Below, in pieces: positions 43,953-52,252 of a stretch of DNA of 64,000 bases. Every line of letters starts with the position of its first letter. Within the stretch, counting starts at the first letter, position 1. Both the position numbers and the translations under genes were made by a program. A model generated the notes under the pieces. That model was not told where the DNA came from. It ran no database searches and saw only the letters and a program-made list of their open reading frames with translations. Source of the stretch: Rhodobacter sp. (GTDB lineage: Bacteria > Pseudomonadota > Alphaproteobacteria > Rhodobacterales > Rhodobacteraceae); contig JADCEN010000015.1 in assembly GCA_020250175.1 (NCBI GenBank), forward strand, positions 38,148 through 102,147. The letters are read 5' to 3'.

Positions 43953-44534
43953 CTACAGCCCCGCATCCTGCAGTTGCTCCGGGTCTGGCAGATCGCGCAA
44001 GGACTCCATCCCGAAGGCAGTCAGGAAGGTCTCCGTCGTGACGAAGGTATAAGGCGCGCCGCGGCGAGGTTCGCGGGGGCCGGTGCCGATCAGGTCGCGC
44101 TCGGCCAGCCGCCCGATCAGATCGCGGCTGATCTCTTTGCCGAAGATCTCCTTGAGCCCGTCGCGGCTGATCGGCTGGTGAAACGCAATCGCCGCCAGCA
44201 CGGCGAGGTCGAATTCTGACAGGTTCAGCGCCTGCCCCCCAACATCCGCCGCGGCGCGGATCGCGGGCGCATAGGCGGGTTTGGTGCGCAGCATCCAGCC
44301 GGCACCCACCTGAGCCACCTGATAAGGGCGACCTTCCAGATCGACCGCCAGGTCTTCGATCAGCACATCGACCGAAGCCCCCTGCCCCACGACCCGCGCC
44401 AGATCATCCCGAGGAACTGGTGAGCGGCTGGCAAAGAGCACCGCTTCGATCCGGCGCAGCCACTCGCGCCAGCGCAGATCGGCTGGCAGGTCGACGAGTT
44501 CCCGGTCAAGTTCTGCCTCCTTGCGCCGCGCCAT
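43953..44534 (-). CDS. ScpB-like protein, plasmid-encoded
   Basis: A 193-residue protein resembling the chromosome-condensation subunit ScpB: tandem winged helices with FASRSPVPRDDLARVVGQ, LSEFDLAVLAAIAFHQPISRDGLKEIFG and GTGPREPRRGAPYTFVTTETFL. In chromosomal SMC-ScpAB complexes ScpB dimerises on the ScpA kleisin; no smc or scpA gene is visible here. Its start lies two bases past the stop of the DUF1403 gene, so the two are co-translated. This plasmid version may be a DNA-binding maintenance factor. Confidence 0.8.
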   Translation of the reverse strand: MARRKEAELDRELVDLPADLRWREWLRRIEAVLFASRSPVPRDDLARVVGQGASVDVLIEDLAVDLEGRPYQVAQVGAGWMLRTKPAYAPAIRAAADVGGQALNLSEFDLAVLAAIAFHQPISRDGLKEIFGKEISRDLIGRLAERDLIGTGPREPRRGAPYTFVTTETFLTAFGMESLRDLPDPEQLQDAGL

Positions 44535-44536
44535 GC

Positions 44537-45424
44537 TCAGACCCCATAAAGCCGGAACGTCTCGCGTCCCGTCAGTTCGCGGACTGCACCCAGGCTGACC
44601 AACCGGTCGCACAGCCGCCGCGCGGCCCGATCCGACATGAAGGTCAAGGCCCCCGGCGCAACCGCATCGCGCGACAAGAACAGATCAACCGCCTGCCCCG
44701 CCCCTCTGGCCCGCAGCTTCGGCACCACTGCCCGCAGGCGCGCCGCGTCGCGCGCCAGTTCGCTCGCTATGGACAACGCCTGCCCCACCCCTGCCAATAC
44801 GGCCCGGTGGCAGGCCAGCCGTAACGCATTGCCGCTCCGGCGCAGATCGCGGGACTTCAGGGTCAGCGACAAAAGCGGCAGAACATGGCTTCCCCCCAGT
44901 GATGCCGCCAGCACCGCATCGGCAAGGATCAGAGCCGCAGTCTCGTCCCGCCGGTTGTCGGTCAGCACGGCCTCGATGACGTGCGCCGCGCGGTCAACCG
45001 GGGTTGGCCCGGTGGCATCCAGGCAAAGGGCAATGCGTTCAAGCGCGACACCCTCCAGCGCGCGGCCCAGATTTGAGACCGAGACCGGCCGCGAAACTGC
45101 CCTCGACCATTGCCGAAAGACTCGGCCCGCCGGACCAGGATCATCGCCTGCCTTCGTCAGATGCACCGCATCGCGTAACGCACGCGCCCCCTCGCGCCGC
45201 CCTGCGTGACTGAGGCAAACCTCGGCCGCCGACAACGCCAGCCGGTCACGCCACAAGGCCAGGGGCACATCGGCGGCCGCTGTTATCATTGTCAGATGTG
45301 CCAGGGCGGCCCCGGACCGGAACGCTGCGGCCTCGAAGGATTCAACGGGCCCGGACGCGACCCAGCCCGGCAGCGGGAGAAGCATCAGTGAGGTCTCGGT
45401 TGGCTCGGCACGGGGTTGTCTCAT
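44537..45424 (-). CDS. DUF1403 family protein
   Basis: A 295-residue, mostly alpha-helical protein, rich in Ala, Arg and Leu, that I recognise as DUF1403, a family I associate with alphaproteobacterial plasmids beside ScpB-like genes. No catalytic motif is visible. The C-terminal SDRAARRLCDRLVSLGAVRELTGRETFRLYGV looks like a small winged-helix-type DNA-binding tail. It is divergent from a tyrosine recombinase gene and coupled to the ScpB-like gene. Confidence 0.75.
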   Translation of the reverse strand: MRQPRAEPTETSLMLLPLPGWVASGPVESFEAAAFRSGAALAHLTMITAAADVPLALWRDRLALSAAEVCLSHAGRREGARALRDAVHLTKAGDDPGPAGRVFRQWSRAVSRPVSVSNLGRALEGVALERIALCLDATGPTPVDRAAHVIEAVLTDNRRDETAALILADAVLAASLGGSHVLPLLSLTLKSRDLRRSGNALRLACHRAVLAGVGQALSIASELARDAARLRAVVPKLRARGAGQAVDLFLSRDAVAPGALTFMSDRAARRLCDRLVSLGAVRELTGRETFRLYGV

Positions 45425-45496
45425 GCCGGAAGCCTACTGCTGCGCGGCGCTTTTGGCTATAGAATAGGGCGCTTAGCGCCGCAGCTTTGTGATCGC

Positions 45497-45533
45497 CTTC
45501 ATGTCCGATAAGTTTGCATTATCGGACACAAAG
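45497..45533. promoter_or_regulatory. Inverted repeat in front of the tyrosine recombinase gene
   Basis: TGTCCGATAA-GTTTGCA-TTATCGGACA: perfect ten-base arms (45502-45511, 45519-45528) around a seven-base spacer. With two mismatches each arm extends outward to 15 bases (CTT...AAG). The geometry matches a tyrosine-recombinase core site (arms of 10-13 and a spacer of 6-8 bases) and equally an operator overlapping the promoter; the distance to the start codon is only five bases. Confidence 0.6.
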
Positions 45534-45538
45534 GGAGT

Positions 45539-46648
45539 ATGCTCAGCGGCATGGTCGAAACGCACCAGAAATCACGCTCAGAGCCGCCAGAGCACTCGGA
45601 TCCCAACGAACGGGACAAGAGCGTTGCCCCGGGCGACGGTGCCCTCGCCCTGCCCTCCCACATCGCCGGCTCGGGCGCGCTCGATCGCCTGGTGGAAACC
45701 GCGCGCGACTATGCGCGTGCTGCCGCCTCTGAAAACACCCTCAAAGCCTATGCCAAGGACTGGACCCATTTCGCCCGCTGGTGCCGGATGCGTGGGGCAA
45801 ACCCCCTGCCTCCGTCGCCCCAGCTGATCGGGCTCTACATCGCTGATCTGGCAGCGCCGGGCGGCAAGGCCCCTGCCCTCTTGGTCTCCTCACTGGAGCG
45901 GCGGCTGTCCGGCCTGACCTGGGGCTATGCGCAGCGCGGAGAACGGCTGGACCGCAAGGACCGCCACATTGCCAGCGTCCTGGCTGGCATCCGCCGAAAG
46001 CACGCTCGGCCACCGGCACAGAAAGAGGCCATCCTGCCGGAAGACCTGCGAGACATGCTGGCAACCCTGCCCCACGATCTGCGCGGCCTGCGAGATCGCG
46101 CGATCCTGCTGATCGGCTTTGCGGGTGGCCTGCGTCGATCCGAAATCGTCAGCCTCGATCACGGCAAGGATGACACGCCAGACAGTGGCGGCTGGATGCA
46201 GGTGCTGGAGGGCGGCGTCCTGCTTACGCTGCGCGGCAAAACCGGCTGGCGGGAGGTGGAGATTGCCCGCGGTTCATCTGACCAGACCTGCCCGGTGCAT
46301 GCCCTGACGCAGTGGCTGCACTACGCCCGCATCGACTTTGGCCCCATCTTCGTCGCGGTTTCCCGCAACGGGCTCAAGGCCACCGCCGAGCGGCTTTCGG
46401 ACAAGCACGTCGCGCGCCTGATCAAGCAAACCGTTGAGGATGCTGGCTTACGGCCTGAACTCTCCAAGGCTGAGCGACTGGCCCTCTATTCTGGCCATTC
46501 CCTGCGCGCAGGTCTGGCCAGCAGCGCCGAAGTCGACGAGCGCTATGTCCAGAAGCAGCTCGGCCATGCATCAGCTGAGATGACCCGCCGCTACCAGCGC
46601 CGTCGCGACAGGTTCAGGGTCAATCTAACCAAGGCCGCAGGGCTGTGA
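45539..46648 (+). CDS. Tyrosine-type site-specific recombinase
   Basis: A 369-residue integrase. A SAM-like DNA-binding domain (about residues 45-155) is followed by the catalytic domain with Arg199 (GGLRRSEI), Lys234 (LRGKTGW), His320-x2-Arg323 (SGHSLRAG), His343 (LGHAS) and the nucleophile Tyr352 (RRYQRR). All six are present, so it should be active. AAGGGAG precedes the start. It is divergent from DUF1403-ScpB, suggesting a functional unit, for example plasmid multimer resolution. Confidence 0.9.
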   Translation: MLSGMVETHQKSRSEPPEHSDPNERDKSVAPGDGALALPSHIAGSGALDRLVETARDYARAAASENTLKAYAKDWTHFARWCRMRGANPLPPSPQLIGLYIADLAAPGGKAPALLVSSLERRLSGLTWGYAQRGERLDRKDRHIASVLAGIRRKHARPPAQKEAILPEDLRDMLATLPHDLRGLRDRAILLIGFAGGLRRSEIVSLDHGKDDTPDSGGWMQVLEGGVLLTLRGKTGWREVEIARGSSDQTCPVHALTQWLHYARIDFGPIFVAVSRNGLKATAERLSDKHVARLIKQTVEDAGLRPELSKAERLALYSGHSLRAGLASSAEVDERYVQKQLGHASAEMTRRYQRRRDRFRVNLTKAAGL

Positions 46649-46679
46649 GCCCCCTGCCCTTCTGACAGCTGTAGTGCAA

Positions 46680-47708
46680 CTAAGCACAGAGTCGTTGGTT
46701 GGCCAACGGATTTGGCTTTCGTCCGACGTTCAGGGCTTCGATGGCCTCGTGGATGGTCCGGTCGGGGTTATCCCTGTCGGTGAAGGTCTGATGGGCGAAG
46801 TGATGGGCTTGAAGGTCGCGCCACACTGTTTCGATGTCATTGAGTTCGGGCGCATATCTGGGCAGCCCCCCGACGCTGAGGCAATGGGCGCGGGCGGCGG
46901 GCGCGGCCCTGGTCGCCTTGCCGGTATGGATCGGACCGTTGCCCTGCACGATGACCACGGGGTTCCGGGGCTGACCGGGTTTGGGGCCGCAGGGATGATC
47001 GGGGTTTTCCGGAAGGGCTGCGAAGTTGGCGCTGCGCCTGGTTTTGGAGGTGGCGACGATCAGCCGTTGGTGGCGCCTGTCGAGCGCCCATCATCGCGAC
47101 CTTCCGGGCCTGGCCAGGGGGCCTGCACGCGAAGGTCTGCGCCGCGCCTGGCCCAGGCACGGGCGGGACAGGGGTGGGTCAGCGCCCCGCTTTCCTCGGC
47201 AAACAGCAGCACGATGTCGCCCGCTGCGGCCTGCGCCCTGCGCAGCACAAGCCGCAGGCCGACACGATCAACCTCCTCCGCGCATTGGCGGCCCTTCAGG
47301 CTGTGCCGGGGCCTCGGCACGCTGAACCCCCCTTTTCCGCAGCACCTTCGGGAGCTGCGAGCGCGAGATATGCAGGCCTTCGCGCCGCGCGATCCCGCCT
47401 GCAAGGCGGGACAAGGTCCCGTTCCGGCGGTCCTCCACCGGCGCAGACAGAAGCGGCACCAGGACCCTGAGCGCTGCCTCCGCCTTCACCGGTGCAGGCC
47501 CCGCGCCCTGAGCGAACGCGCCGCGCCAAAGCCGCACCCTATCCTGCCGCACACCAAAGGCTTGCGCGATCCGCACGCCGGTCCAGCCCATGAGCGTCAG
47601 CAGCAGCGCACGCGCCCGATCCGCCTCCGCCCGATCCGCGCCCTGCGCCAGAACCTTCAACGCCGCCGTCTGCCCTTGCGTCGCCACTACAGGGGATAGT
47701 CCAGCCAT
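46680..47708 (-). pseudogene. IS630-family transposase with two frameshifts
   Basis: N-terminal helix-turn-helix part (GQTAALKVLAQGADRAEADRARALLLTLMGWTG...) reads in one frame to about 47335; the middle (ADEVDRVGL-like EEVDRVGLRLVLRRAQAAAGDIVLLFAEESGAL) in a second; from about 47110 the C-terminus (PRYAPELNDIETVWRDLQAH) is back in the first. Shifts fall at G/C runs (AAAAGGGGGG and CCCCC). The motif VIVQGNGPIHTGK has Gly where IS630 enzymes have the second catalytic Asp. It appears dead. Confidence 0.85.
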
Positions 47709-47780
47709 GCCGAGCCTTCGCAAAACCATGCGAAAACTGACTCACAGCCGCAATCCGTTGGCCAGCCCGCGCGAACATGC

Positions 47781-48182
47781 TTAGAACGGGTTCTCGGCCG
47801 CAGCCCCTGTTGGCGCGAAGTCACTGGCGTTCCCAGTCACGACGATAGCACCATGGCGCAACGCTGTTGCAGCGATCATCAGATCAGCGCCATTGTGGCC
47901 GATCTCGGCCGAGAGCCGTCCCCAGATGCGCGCATCCTCGGCCTCAAAAGCGAGCAGCCGGTCCGAAAACAATAGGACGGTCCGATCAAGCCAGTTGCGA
48001 AGATTGTTTGCAAACGCGGGGTCGCGCGCCTCCTGCTGGCGAATGCCGCGCTCAATTTCGCCTAGAGTGATGACACTCAGGAAAAGGTCCTGCTCAGCCC
48101 TTCCGCGTAACCAGGCTGCCACTTGGGGAGCGCGGTCTGGACGACGCACGGCCGAGATGACATTGGTGTCGAGAATGTACAT
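47781..48182 (-). CDS. vapC: PIN-domain ribonuclease toxin (VapC/FitB family)
   Basis: A 133-residue PIN-domain protein: MYILDTNVISAVRR with Asp5, a second acidic site in LGEIERGI, and NGADLMIAATAL with the third acidic residues; VVTGNASDF completes the pattern. PIN toxins cleave RNA, often tRNA, when their antitoxin decays. It overlaps the antitoxin gene by one base, the usual type II layout. Confidence 0.9.
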   Translation of the reverse strand: MYILDTNVISAVRRPDRAPQVAAWLRGRAEQDLFLSVITLGEIERGIRQQEARDPAFANNLRNWLDRTVLLFSDRLLAFEAEDARIWGRLSAEIGHNGADLMIAATALRHGAIVVTGNASDFAPTGAAAENPF

Positions 48183-48424
48183 CAGAAACTTACGTCACGC
48201 GGTACGGTCGTGGCGCGCGGTAAATCCCCACCGGGAAACGCCATCAGATGCTCTACAAAGCTTTCGCGCGCATTCACGGCACCTTCAACCAGCCTGCGGT
48301 ATTCATCCGCAGAGAGGATGACTACCGCAGGTTTGCCACGCCGGGTGACCTCTTGCGGCGTGCCCGCCAGCGCCGCATCGACGACTGCGCTGAACTTGTT
48401 CTTTGCATCCTGAACCGTCCACAT
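48182..48424 (-). CDS. Phd/YefM-family antitoxin
   Basis: An 80-residue antitoxin: N-terminal DNA-binding fold (MWTVQDAKNKFSAVVDAALAGTPQEVTRRGKPAVVILSADEY region, typical Phd) and a short C-terminal segment that would wrap the toxin. It is first in the operon and probably represses it from the palindromes just upstream. It should stabilise the plasmid by post-segregational killing. Confidence 0.88.
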   Translation of the reverse strand: MWTVQDAKNKFSAVVDAALAGTPQEVTRRGKPAVVILSADEYRRLVEGAVNARESFVEHLMAFPGGDLPRATTVPRDVSF

Positions 48425-48434
48425 GGCGTATCAC

Positions 48435-48457
48435 CTAGCTAGCTATCTGGCTAGATA
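48435..48457. promoter_or_regulatory. Palindromes upstream of the toxin-antitoxin operon
   Basis: CTAGCTAG (48435-48442) and TATCT-GGCT-AGATA (48444-48457) lie in tandem 11 bases upstream of the antitoxin start. Phd-type antitoxins bind such paired palindromes to autorepress. The longest open frame of the divergent recombinase starts near 48478. Confidence 0.5.
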
Positions 48458-48606
48458 AATGGCGTCTTTGCCCGCCAATGTCAAGACACTACCCGGCTCA
48501 GGAGCTTCGGCTGGTTGAATTCAGTTGGGAAAACCCAATAGACGCCACCTTCGCCAAACGGTCGTTTACTCCTGACACCCACAATTGCAAAAAAGCCCCC
48601 TGCCCC

Positions 48607-49491
48607 GTGCCACTCATCGGATACGCGCGTATTTCCACCGAAGATCAGACTGCCCTGCCCCAGGTTCAGGAGCTGCGCATCGCGGGCTGTGTTGAGATTG
48701 CGGAGGAACAAGCATCGGGCGGCAGTCGCACCCGGCCAGTTCTGGCACGTGTGCTGGATCAATTGCGCGCCGGCGATACGCTCGTCGTGGTGCGGATTGA
48801 CCGGCTTGCCCGCTCGCTTTCGCACCTCTTGGAAATCATCGAGCGGCTGGAGGCGAAAGGAGCGCACTTCCGGTCCTTGCAGGATCCAATCGACACGGCG
48901 TCGCCCCAGGGCAAGTTTACCCTCCAGGTTCTGGGCGCCGCGGCAGAGTTCGAGCGCGCCCTGATCCGGGAACGCACCAAGGCGGGGCTGGCCTCGGCGC
49001 GCACCAAGGGGCGGATCGACGGGAACCCGGGTTTACGCGCCCGCGATCCGGCCGCGCTGCGCAAGGTGCAGCTGGCGCGGGAGGACGGTTACATGGAACG
49101 CCTGAACGAGACGGCGCAGGACTGGGTGCCCCATGTCCGTCGCCTGCGGCCCGACATGGCCTGGGAAGACGTATTGCGCATCGTCAACGGCCCCCTGCCC
49201 CGCGAGCGTCAATGGACGCAAAGCCGCCTGCTGCGCGCTGTAAACGCCTATGTCCGCGACGGCTTCCTGCCTGAGACGGTGCTTGGCCGGGCCGGTCGCC
49301 GCGAGACAGACGACCGCCTGCCTGCCATAGTCGCCGCCATCAAGGGCGCGGACCCAGAGATCACGCTTCAGGCGATCTGCAACCGGCTGGAAGCGATGCG
49401 CGAACGCACGCCGCGCGGGCGGACAAGCTGGCAGCCATCATCCGTGAAGATGCTGCTCGAGCGCGCCGTGAGGCTGGGATTGTTGACCTGA
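48607..49491 (+). CDS. Serine recombinase (resolvase/invertase family) with extended C-terminus
   Basis: The resolvase domain begins PLIGYARISTEDQ with the catalytic serine at residue 10 and contains VVVRIDRLARSL and the E-helix segment LIRERTKAGLASARTKGR. About 110 extra residues follow the usual helix-turn-helix, with a second helix-turn-helix-like end, making 294 residues instead of about 185. I use a GTG start at 48607; the frame is open to 48478 but the added part does not look like a resolvase. It may resolve plasmid multimers or be a transposon remnant. Confidence 0.85.
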   Translation: MPLIGYARISTEDQTALPQVQELRIAGCVEIAEEQASGGSRTRPVLARVLDQLRAGDTLVVVRIDRLARSLSHLLEIIERLEAKGAHFRSLQDPIDTASPQGKFTLQVLGAAAEFERALIRERTKAGLASARTKGRIDGNPGLRARDPAALRKVQLAREDGYMERLNETAQDWVPHVRRLRPDMAWEDVLRIVNGPLPRERQWTQSRLLRAVNAYVRDGFLPETVLGRAGRRETDDRLPAIVAAIKGADPEITLQAICNRLEAMRERTPRGRTSWQPSSVKMLLERAVRLGLLT

Positions 49492-49810
49492 CGATTCGAA
49501 CGGGCGAGCTCCCACATGATCGAACACCCAGCGAGCACCACAACATCTAGGCAACGCCCGGCTTGCGAGCCTTAGTGAATCTTCATTATAAAACATGACA
49601 GTAGAAAGTGTTGGCAATGACTGACCTTCCTAACACCCTTAGCTTCAGGCACGATCTGTAGAAACTTCTTGCGCGGCTGCCCGGCATGAAGCATTCATGT
49701 TCGTAGCGAAGATCGGCGAGAATTGCACATTTCCGCGCTACGACAAGCAAGTAGCTCGAATGAGCACAGTGAGTGCGGACGAACCGCACCACTACAGAGG
49801 CGAGGGCAGT
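49492..49810. other. Non-coding region upstream of repA
   Basis: About 320 bases without a convincing gene; the repA frame is open from 49697 but has no good ribosome site until 49811. The AT-rich part near 49563-49592 looks like the repABC promoter. Confidence 0.6.
49563..49592 (+). promoter_or_regulatory. Candidate repABC promoter
   Basis: TTGCGA and TATAAA are separated by 18 bases, in the only AT-rich stretch between the recombinase gene and repA. The leader to repA would be about 210 bases. Confidence 0.4.
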
Positions 49811-50986
49811 ATGACCGAAGAGCGTGTTTTTGCAGAGCTCCAAAGCGACGCAGCCACATTGCATGAGTCGATCCGCATGCATCTGGAGCGCAATTTTGCG
49901 CCGGACGCTAGTAAGCACTTGAGGGGCTTTTCATCGACGGAGGCTGCGGAGTTTCTTGGGCTCGCACCAGGCCATCTGCGCAAACTCCACGCTGAAGACA
50001 AGATCCCCGACGTGCCGCTCGATGACCGCGGACGCAAAGTTTACTCAGCCGAAGACTTGGCACAGATCCGGTTGGCGCTCGCGCGAACTACTCGCGACCC
50101 TTCGCTTTATCTGCGGGGTCGCGTCGGGACAGAGCCGCTCCAGATCATCTCCTGTGTCTCCTTCAAGGGCGGCTCGGCAAAAACGACGACGGCGGCTTAC
50201 CTCAGCCAGTGGTATGCCTTGCACGGCTACCGGGTGCTGGTAATCGACATGGACCCTCAGGCTTCCTTGTCGTCGATGACGGGGCTGCGCCCGGAAATCG
50301 ACTTCACGCACCAGGGCACGATCTATGACGCCATCCGGTATGAAGACCCGCTTCCGATGGGCGAGGTCGTCCGGAAGACCTATTTCCACGGCCTCGACAT
50401 TGCTGCCGGCGGTCTGATCCTGTCAGAATACGAGACCGAAACGCCTTATGCCCTCCGTCGCGGCTCGGAACCGCCCTTCTATTTGCGCCTGCGCGAGGCA
50501 ATCCTGTCGGTTGAGGCGAGTTACGATCTGGTCTTCATCGATTGTCCGCCGCAGCTTGGTTTCTTGACCTTGTCTGCCTTGGTGGCATCGTCTTCCATCA
50601 TCATTCCGGTGGTCCCGAACTTCATCGATGTGGCGTCGCTTGCCCAGTTCCTGACCATGACTTCGTCTTTGCTCGACACGATCAGGGACGCCGGGATGAC
50701 CCTGGATTATGACTTTCTGCGTTACCTCGTGTCGCGTTTTGAGCCTTCGGACGGGCCTCAGGCGCAAGTTGCCGGGTTGCTGCGCGCAAACTTTGGCAAG
50801 CGCGTGATGACGGAGACATTCCTGAAGTCCACAGCCGTTTCTGACGCGGGGCTGACACACCAAACCTTGTTCGAGGTTGGTCGCGGCAGCATGAACCGAA
50901 ACACCTATGACCGCGCGATGGAATCCATCAATGCCGTTGCGCGCGAGCTGGAGCAGGACATCCACAGGGCCTGGGGGAGAAACTGA
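49811..50986 (+). CDS. repA: Plasmid partition ATPase RepA (ParA family)
   Basis: A 391-residue RepA of the repABC type. The N-terminal part has a MerR-like helix-turn-helix (FSSTEAAEFLGLAPGHLRKLHAEDKIPDV) for autoregulation, then the deviant Walker A KGGSAKTT (Lys119) and Walker A' VIDMDPQASLSSMTG; FIDCPPQLGFLTLSAL is Walker B. It binds the nucleoid, moves plasmid copies with RepB, and represses the operon. A longer frame begins at 49697, but MTEERVFAELQ has a GAGG site and fits the family N-terminus. Confidence 0.95.
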   Translation: MTEERVFAELQSDAATLHESIRMHLERNFAPDASKHLRGFSSTEAAEFLGLAPGHLRKLHAEDKIPDVPLDDRGRKVYSAEDLAQIRLALARTTRDPSLYLRGRVGTEPLQIISCVSFKGGSAKTTTAAYLSQWYALHGYRVLVIDMDPQASLSSMTGLRPEIDFTHQGTIYDAIRYEDPLPMGEVVRKTYFHGLDIAAGGLILSEYETETPYALRRGSEPPFYLRLREAILSVEASYDLVFIDCPPQLGFLTLSALVASSSIIIPVVPNFIDVASLAQFLTMTSSLLDTIRDAGMTLDYDFLRYLVSRFEPSDGPQAQVAGLLRANFGKRVMTETFLKSTAVSDAGLTHQTLFEVGRGSMNRNTYDRAMESINAVARELEQDIHRAWGRN

Positions 50987-50987
50987 C

Positions 50988-51980
50988 ATGGCCAGAAAGA
51001 ACATGTTCGAAGGTATCACACCGGCCGCGCGGCCCGATGAGGATGCCAAGGGCCCCCTGCCCCGCCCAGCCGCAAAGATGCCCGAGGTCTTTCAAAGTGC
51101 CGGCCCCATCGCGGCCATCCGCAATGATCTTCGCAGCGTCAGCAGTCGTTCGGTGCAGGACATTGATCCTGACCTCATCGAAGACACCGGGCTGAAGGAT
51201 CGCATGGGTGCGCTCGACGAAGATGTCGCTGACCTTCGCGAAAGTATTACCAGGCATGGGCAGCAGGTTCCAATCCTGCTTCGGCCTCACCCAAAGCTCA
51301 GCGGCAGGTATCAGGTTGTCTACGGCAGGCGCAGACTTGCAGCTATCCGGGGCCTGGGAACACCCGTCAAGGCACTGATCCGCACCCTGTCTGATGAAGA
51401 GGCGGTGCTGGCCCAGGGACAGGAGAACAACGTCCGCAAGGATCCGTCCTTCATCGAGAAGGCTCTTTTTGCAGGCGATCTGGAAGAGGCAGGCTATGAC
51501 GCCCGCGTGGTTCAGGACGCGCTAAACGTTAACCGCAGCCATACTTCGCATATGCGCAAGGTGCGCGAAGCATTCCCGCGAGAAGTACTTGAGCGCATTG
51601 GCGCGGCTCCGTCGATCGGGTGGAAACGCTGGTACGAACTCGCTGTGACGGTTCTCGAGAGGAAGATTAACGTCCTTTCAGTCCACCCTGATCCTTTTCT
51701 CGACGGATCGACCTCGGACGAAAGATTTGCGGCCTGGATAAAGGCTCTCCCGTTGGCGGAAACGACGAAACAAGAGCGAGCGGAGAAGGGGAAATCGACC
51801 CTCAAGATCAAAGCACAAGACGGCTCAGCACTTGGGGAGATTGACCTTACCAGAGGCACGTTAGGCTTCCGGCCATCAGCCCGGCACCGTGATTTCGCGA
51901 GCTGGCTCCACACTAACGCCGATCCCGTGTTTCGGCGGCTGCACGAAGAATTCCTCAGCCAGTCGGCGAAGAAGGACTGA
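50988..51980 (+). CDS. repB: Plasmid partition protein RepB (ParB family)
   Basis: A 330-residue ParB-family protein with the N-terminal ParB domain (HGQQVPILLRPHPK; YQVVYGRRRLAAIRGLGTPVKALI; EAVLAQGQENNVRKDPSFIEKALFA), a central helix-turn-helix (VVQDALNVNRSHTSHMRKV) and a RepB C-terminus. It binds parS and loads RepA. It starts one base after the repA stop. Confidence 0.95.
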   Translation: MARKNMFEGITPAARPDEDAKGPLPRPAAKMPEVFQSAGPIAAIRNDLRSVSSRSVQDIDPDLIEDTGLKDRMGALDEDVADLRESITRHGQQVPILLRPHPKLSGRYQVVYGRRRLAAIRGLGTPVKALIRTLSDEEAVLAQGQENNVRKDPSFIEKALFAGDLEEAGYDARVVQDALNVNRSHTSHMRKVREAFPREVLERIGAAPSIGWKRWYELAVTVLERKINVLSVHPDPFLDGSTSDERFAAWIKALPLAETTKQERAEKGKSTLKIKAQDGSALGEIDLTRGTLGFRPSARHRDFASWLHTNADPVFRRLHEEFLSQSAKKD

Positions 51981-52014
51981 CGGAATGCAACGAAAACAAC
52001 AGAGGAGCAGTGAC

Positions 52015-52102
52015 GGAAAAGGATAGGCCTCCCGAATGGAAACCACCCGGAAGGCCCGCGCACAGCACAGGGCGCCAACCCTGACAATGCTCATCTTCTA
52101 GC
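52015..52102 (-). ncRNA. Antisense (counter-transcribed) RNA of repABC, incompatibility RNA
   Basis: In the 272-base repB-repC gap the minus strand has a promoter (TTGCGT at 52137-52132, 17-base spacer, TAGTCT at 52114-52109) and, about 50 bases on, a terminator hairpin with a following TTTT. The predicted RNA is about 85 nt. repABC plasmids carry such an RNA here; it pairs with the repC leader and lowers repC expression, setting copy number and incompatibility. Its ends are inferred from sequence. Confidence 0.75.
52026..52056 (-). terminator. Terminator of the antisense RNA
   Basis: On the minus strand GGCCTTCCGG...TCGGGAGGCC forms a stem with a 12-base loop region, then TATCCTTTTCC. In the opposite reading it is also the kind of hairpin that can hide or attenuate the repC leader. 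Confidence 0.65.
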
Positions 52103-52108
52103 AAGAGC

Positions 52109-52137
52109 AGACTAGCGCAGGCCCGAATCACACGCAA
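52109..52137 (-). promoter_or_regulatory. Promoter of the antisense RNA
   Basis: TTGCGT-17-TAGTCT on the minus strand, close to the sigma-70 consensus and placed as expected for a repABC counter-transcript. Confidence 0.6.
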
Positions 52138-52252
52138 CATCGCTTCGCGGTGATCGTATCTCTTTTATCCTTTTTCTGGAGAGAGACGGACACAAACGAG
52201 CATGGCTGCACGGTCTTCACTCGGCTGACCCGAGCATTCCGCTGATAGAACC

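Noticed and set aside
46674..47699. 341-codon plus-strand open frame
   Set aside because: Antisense to the frameshifted IS630 transposase, whose homology is clear on the minus strand.
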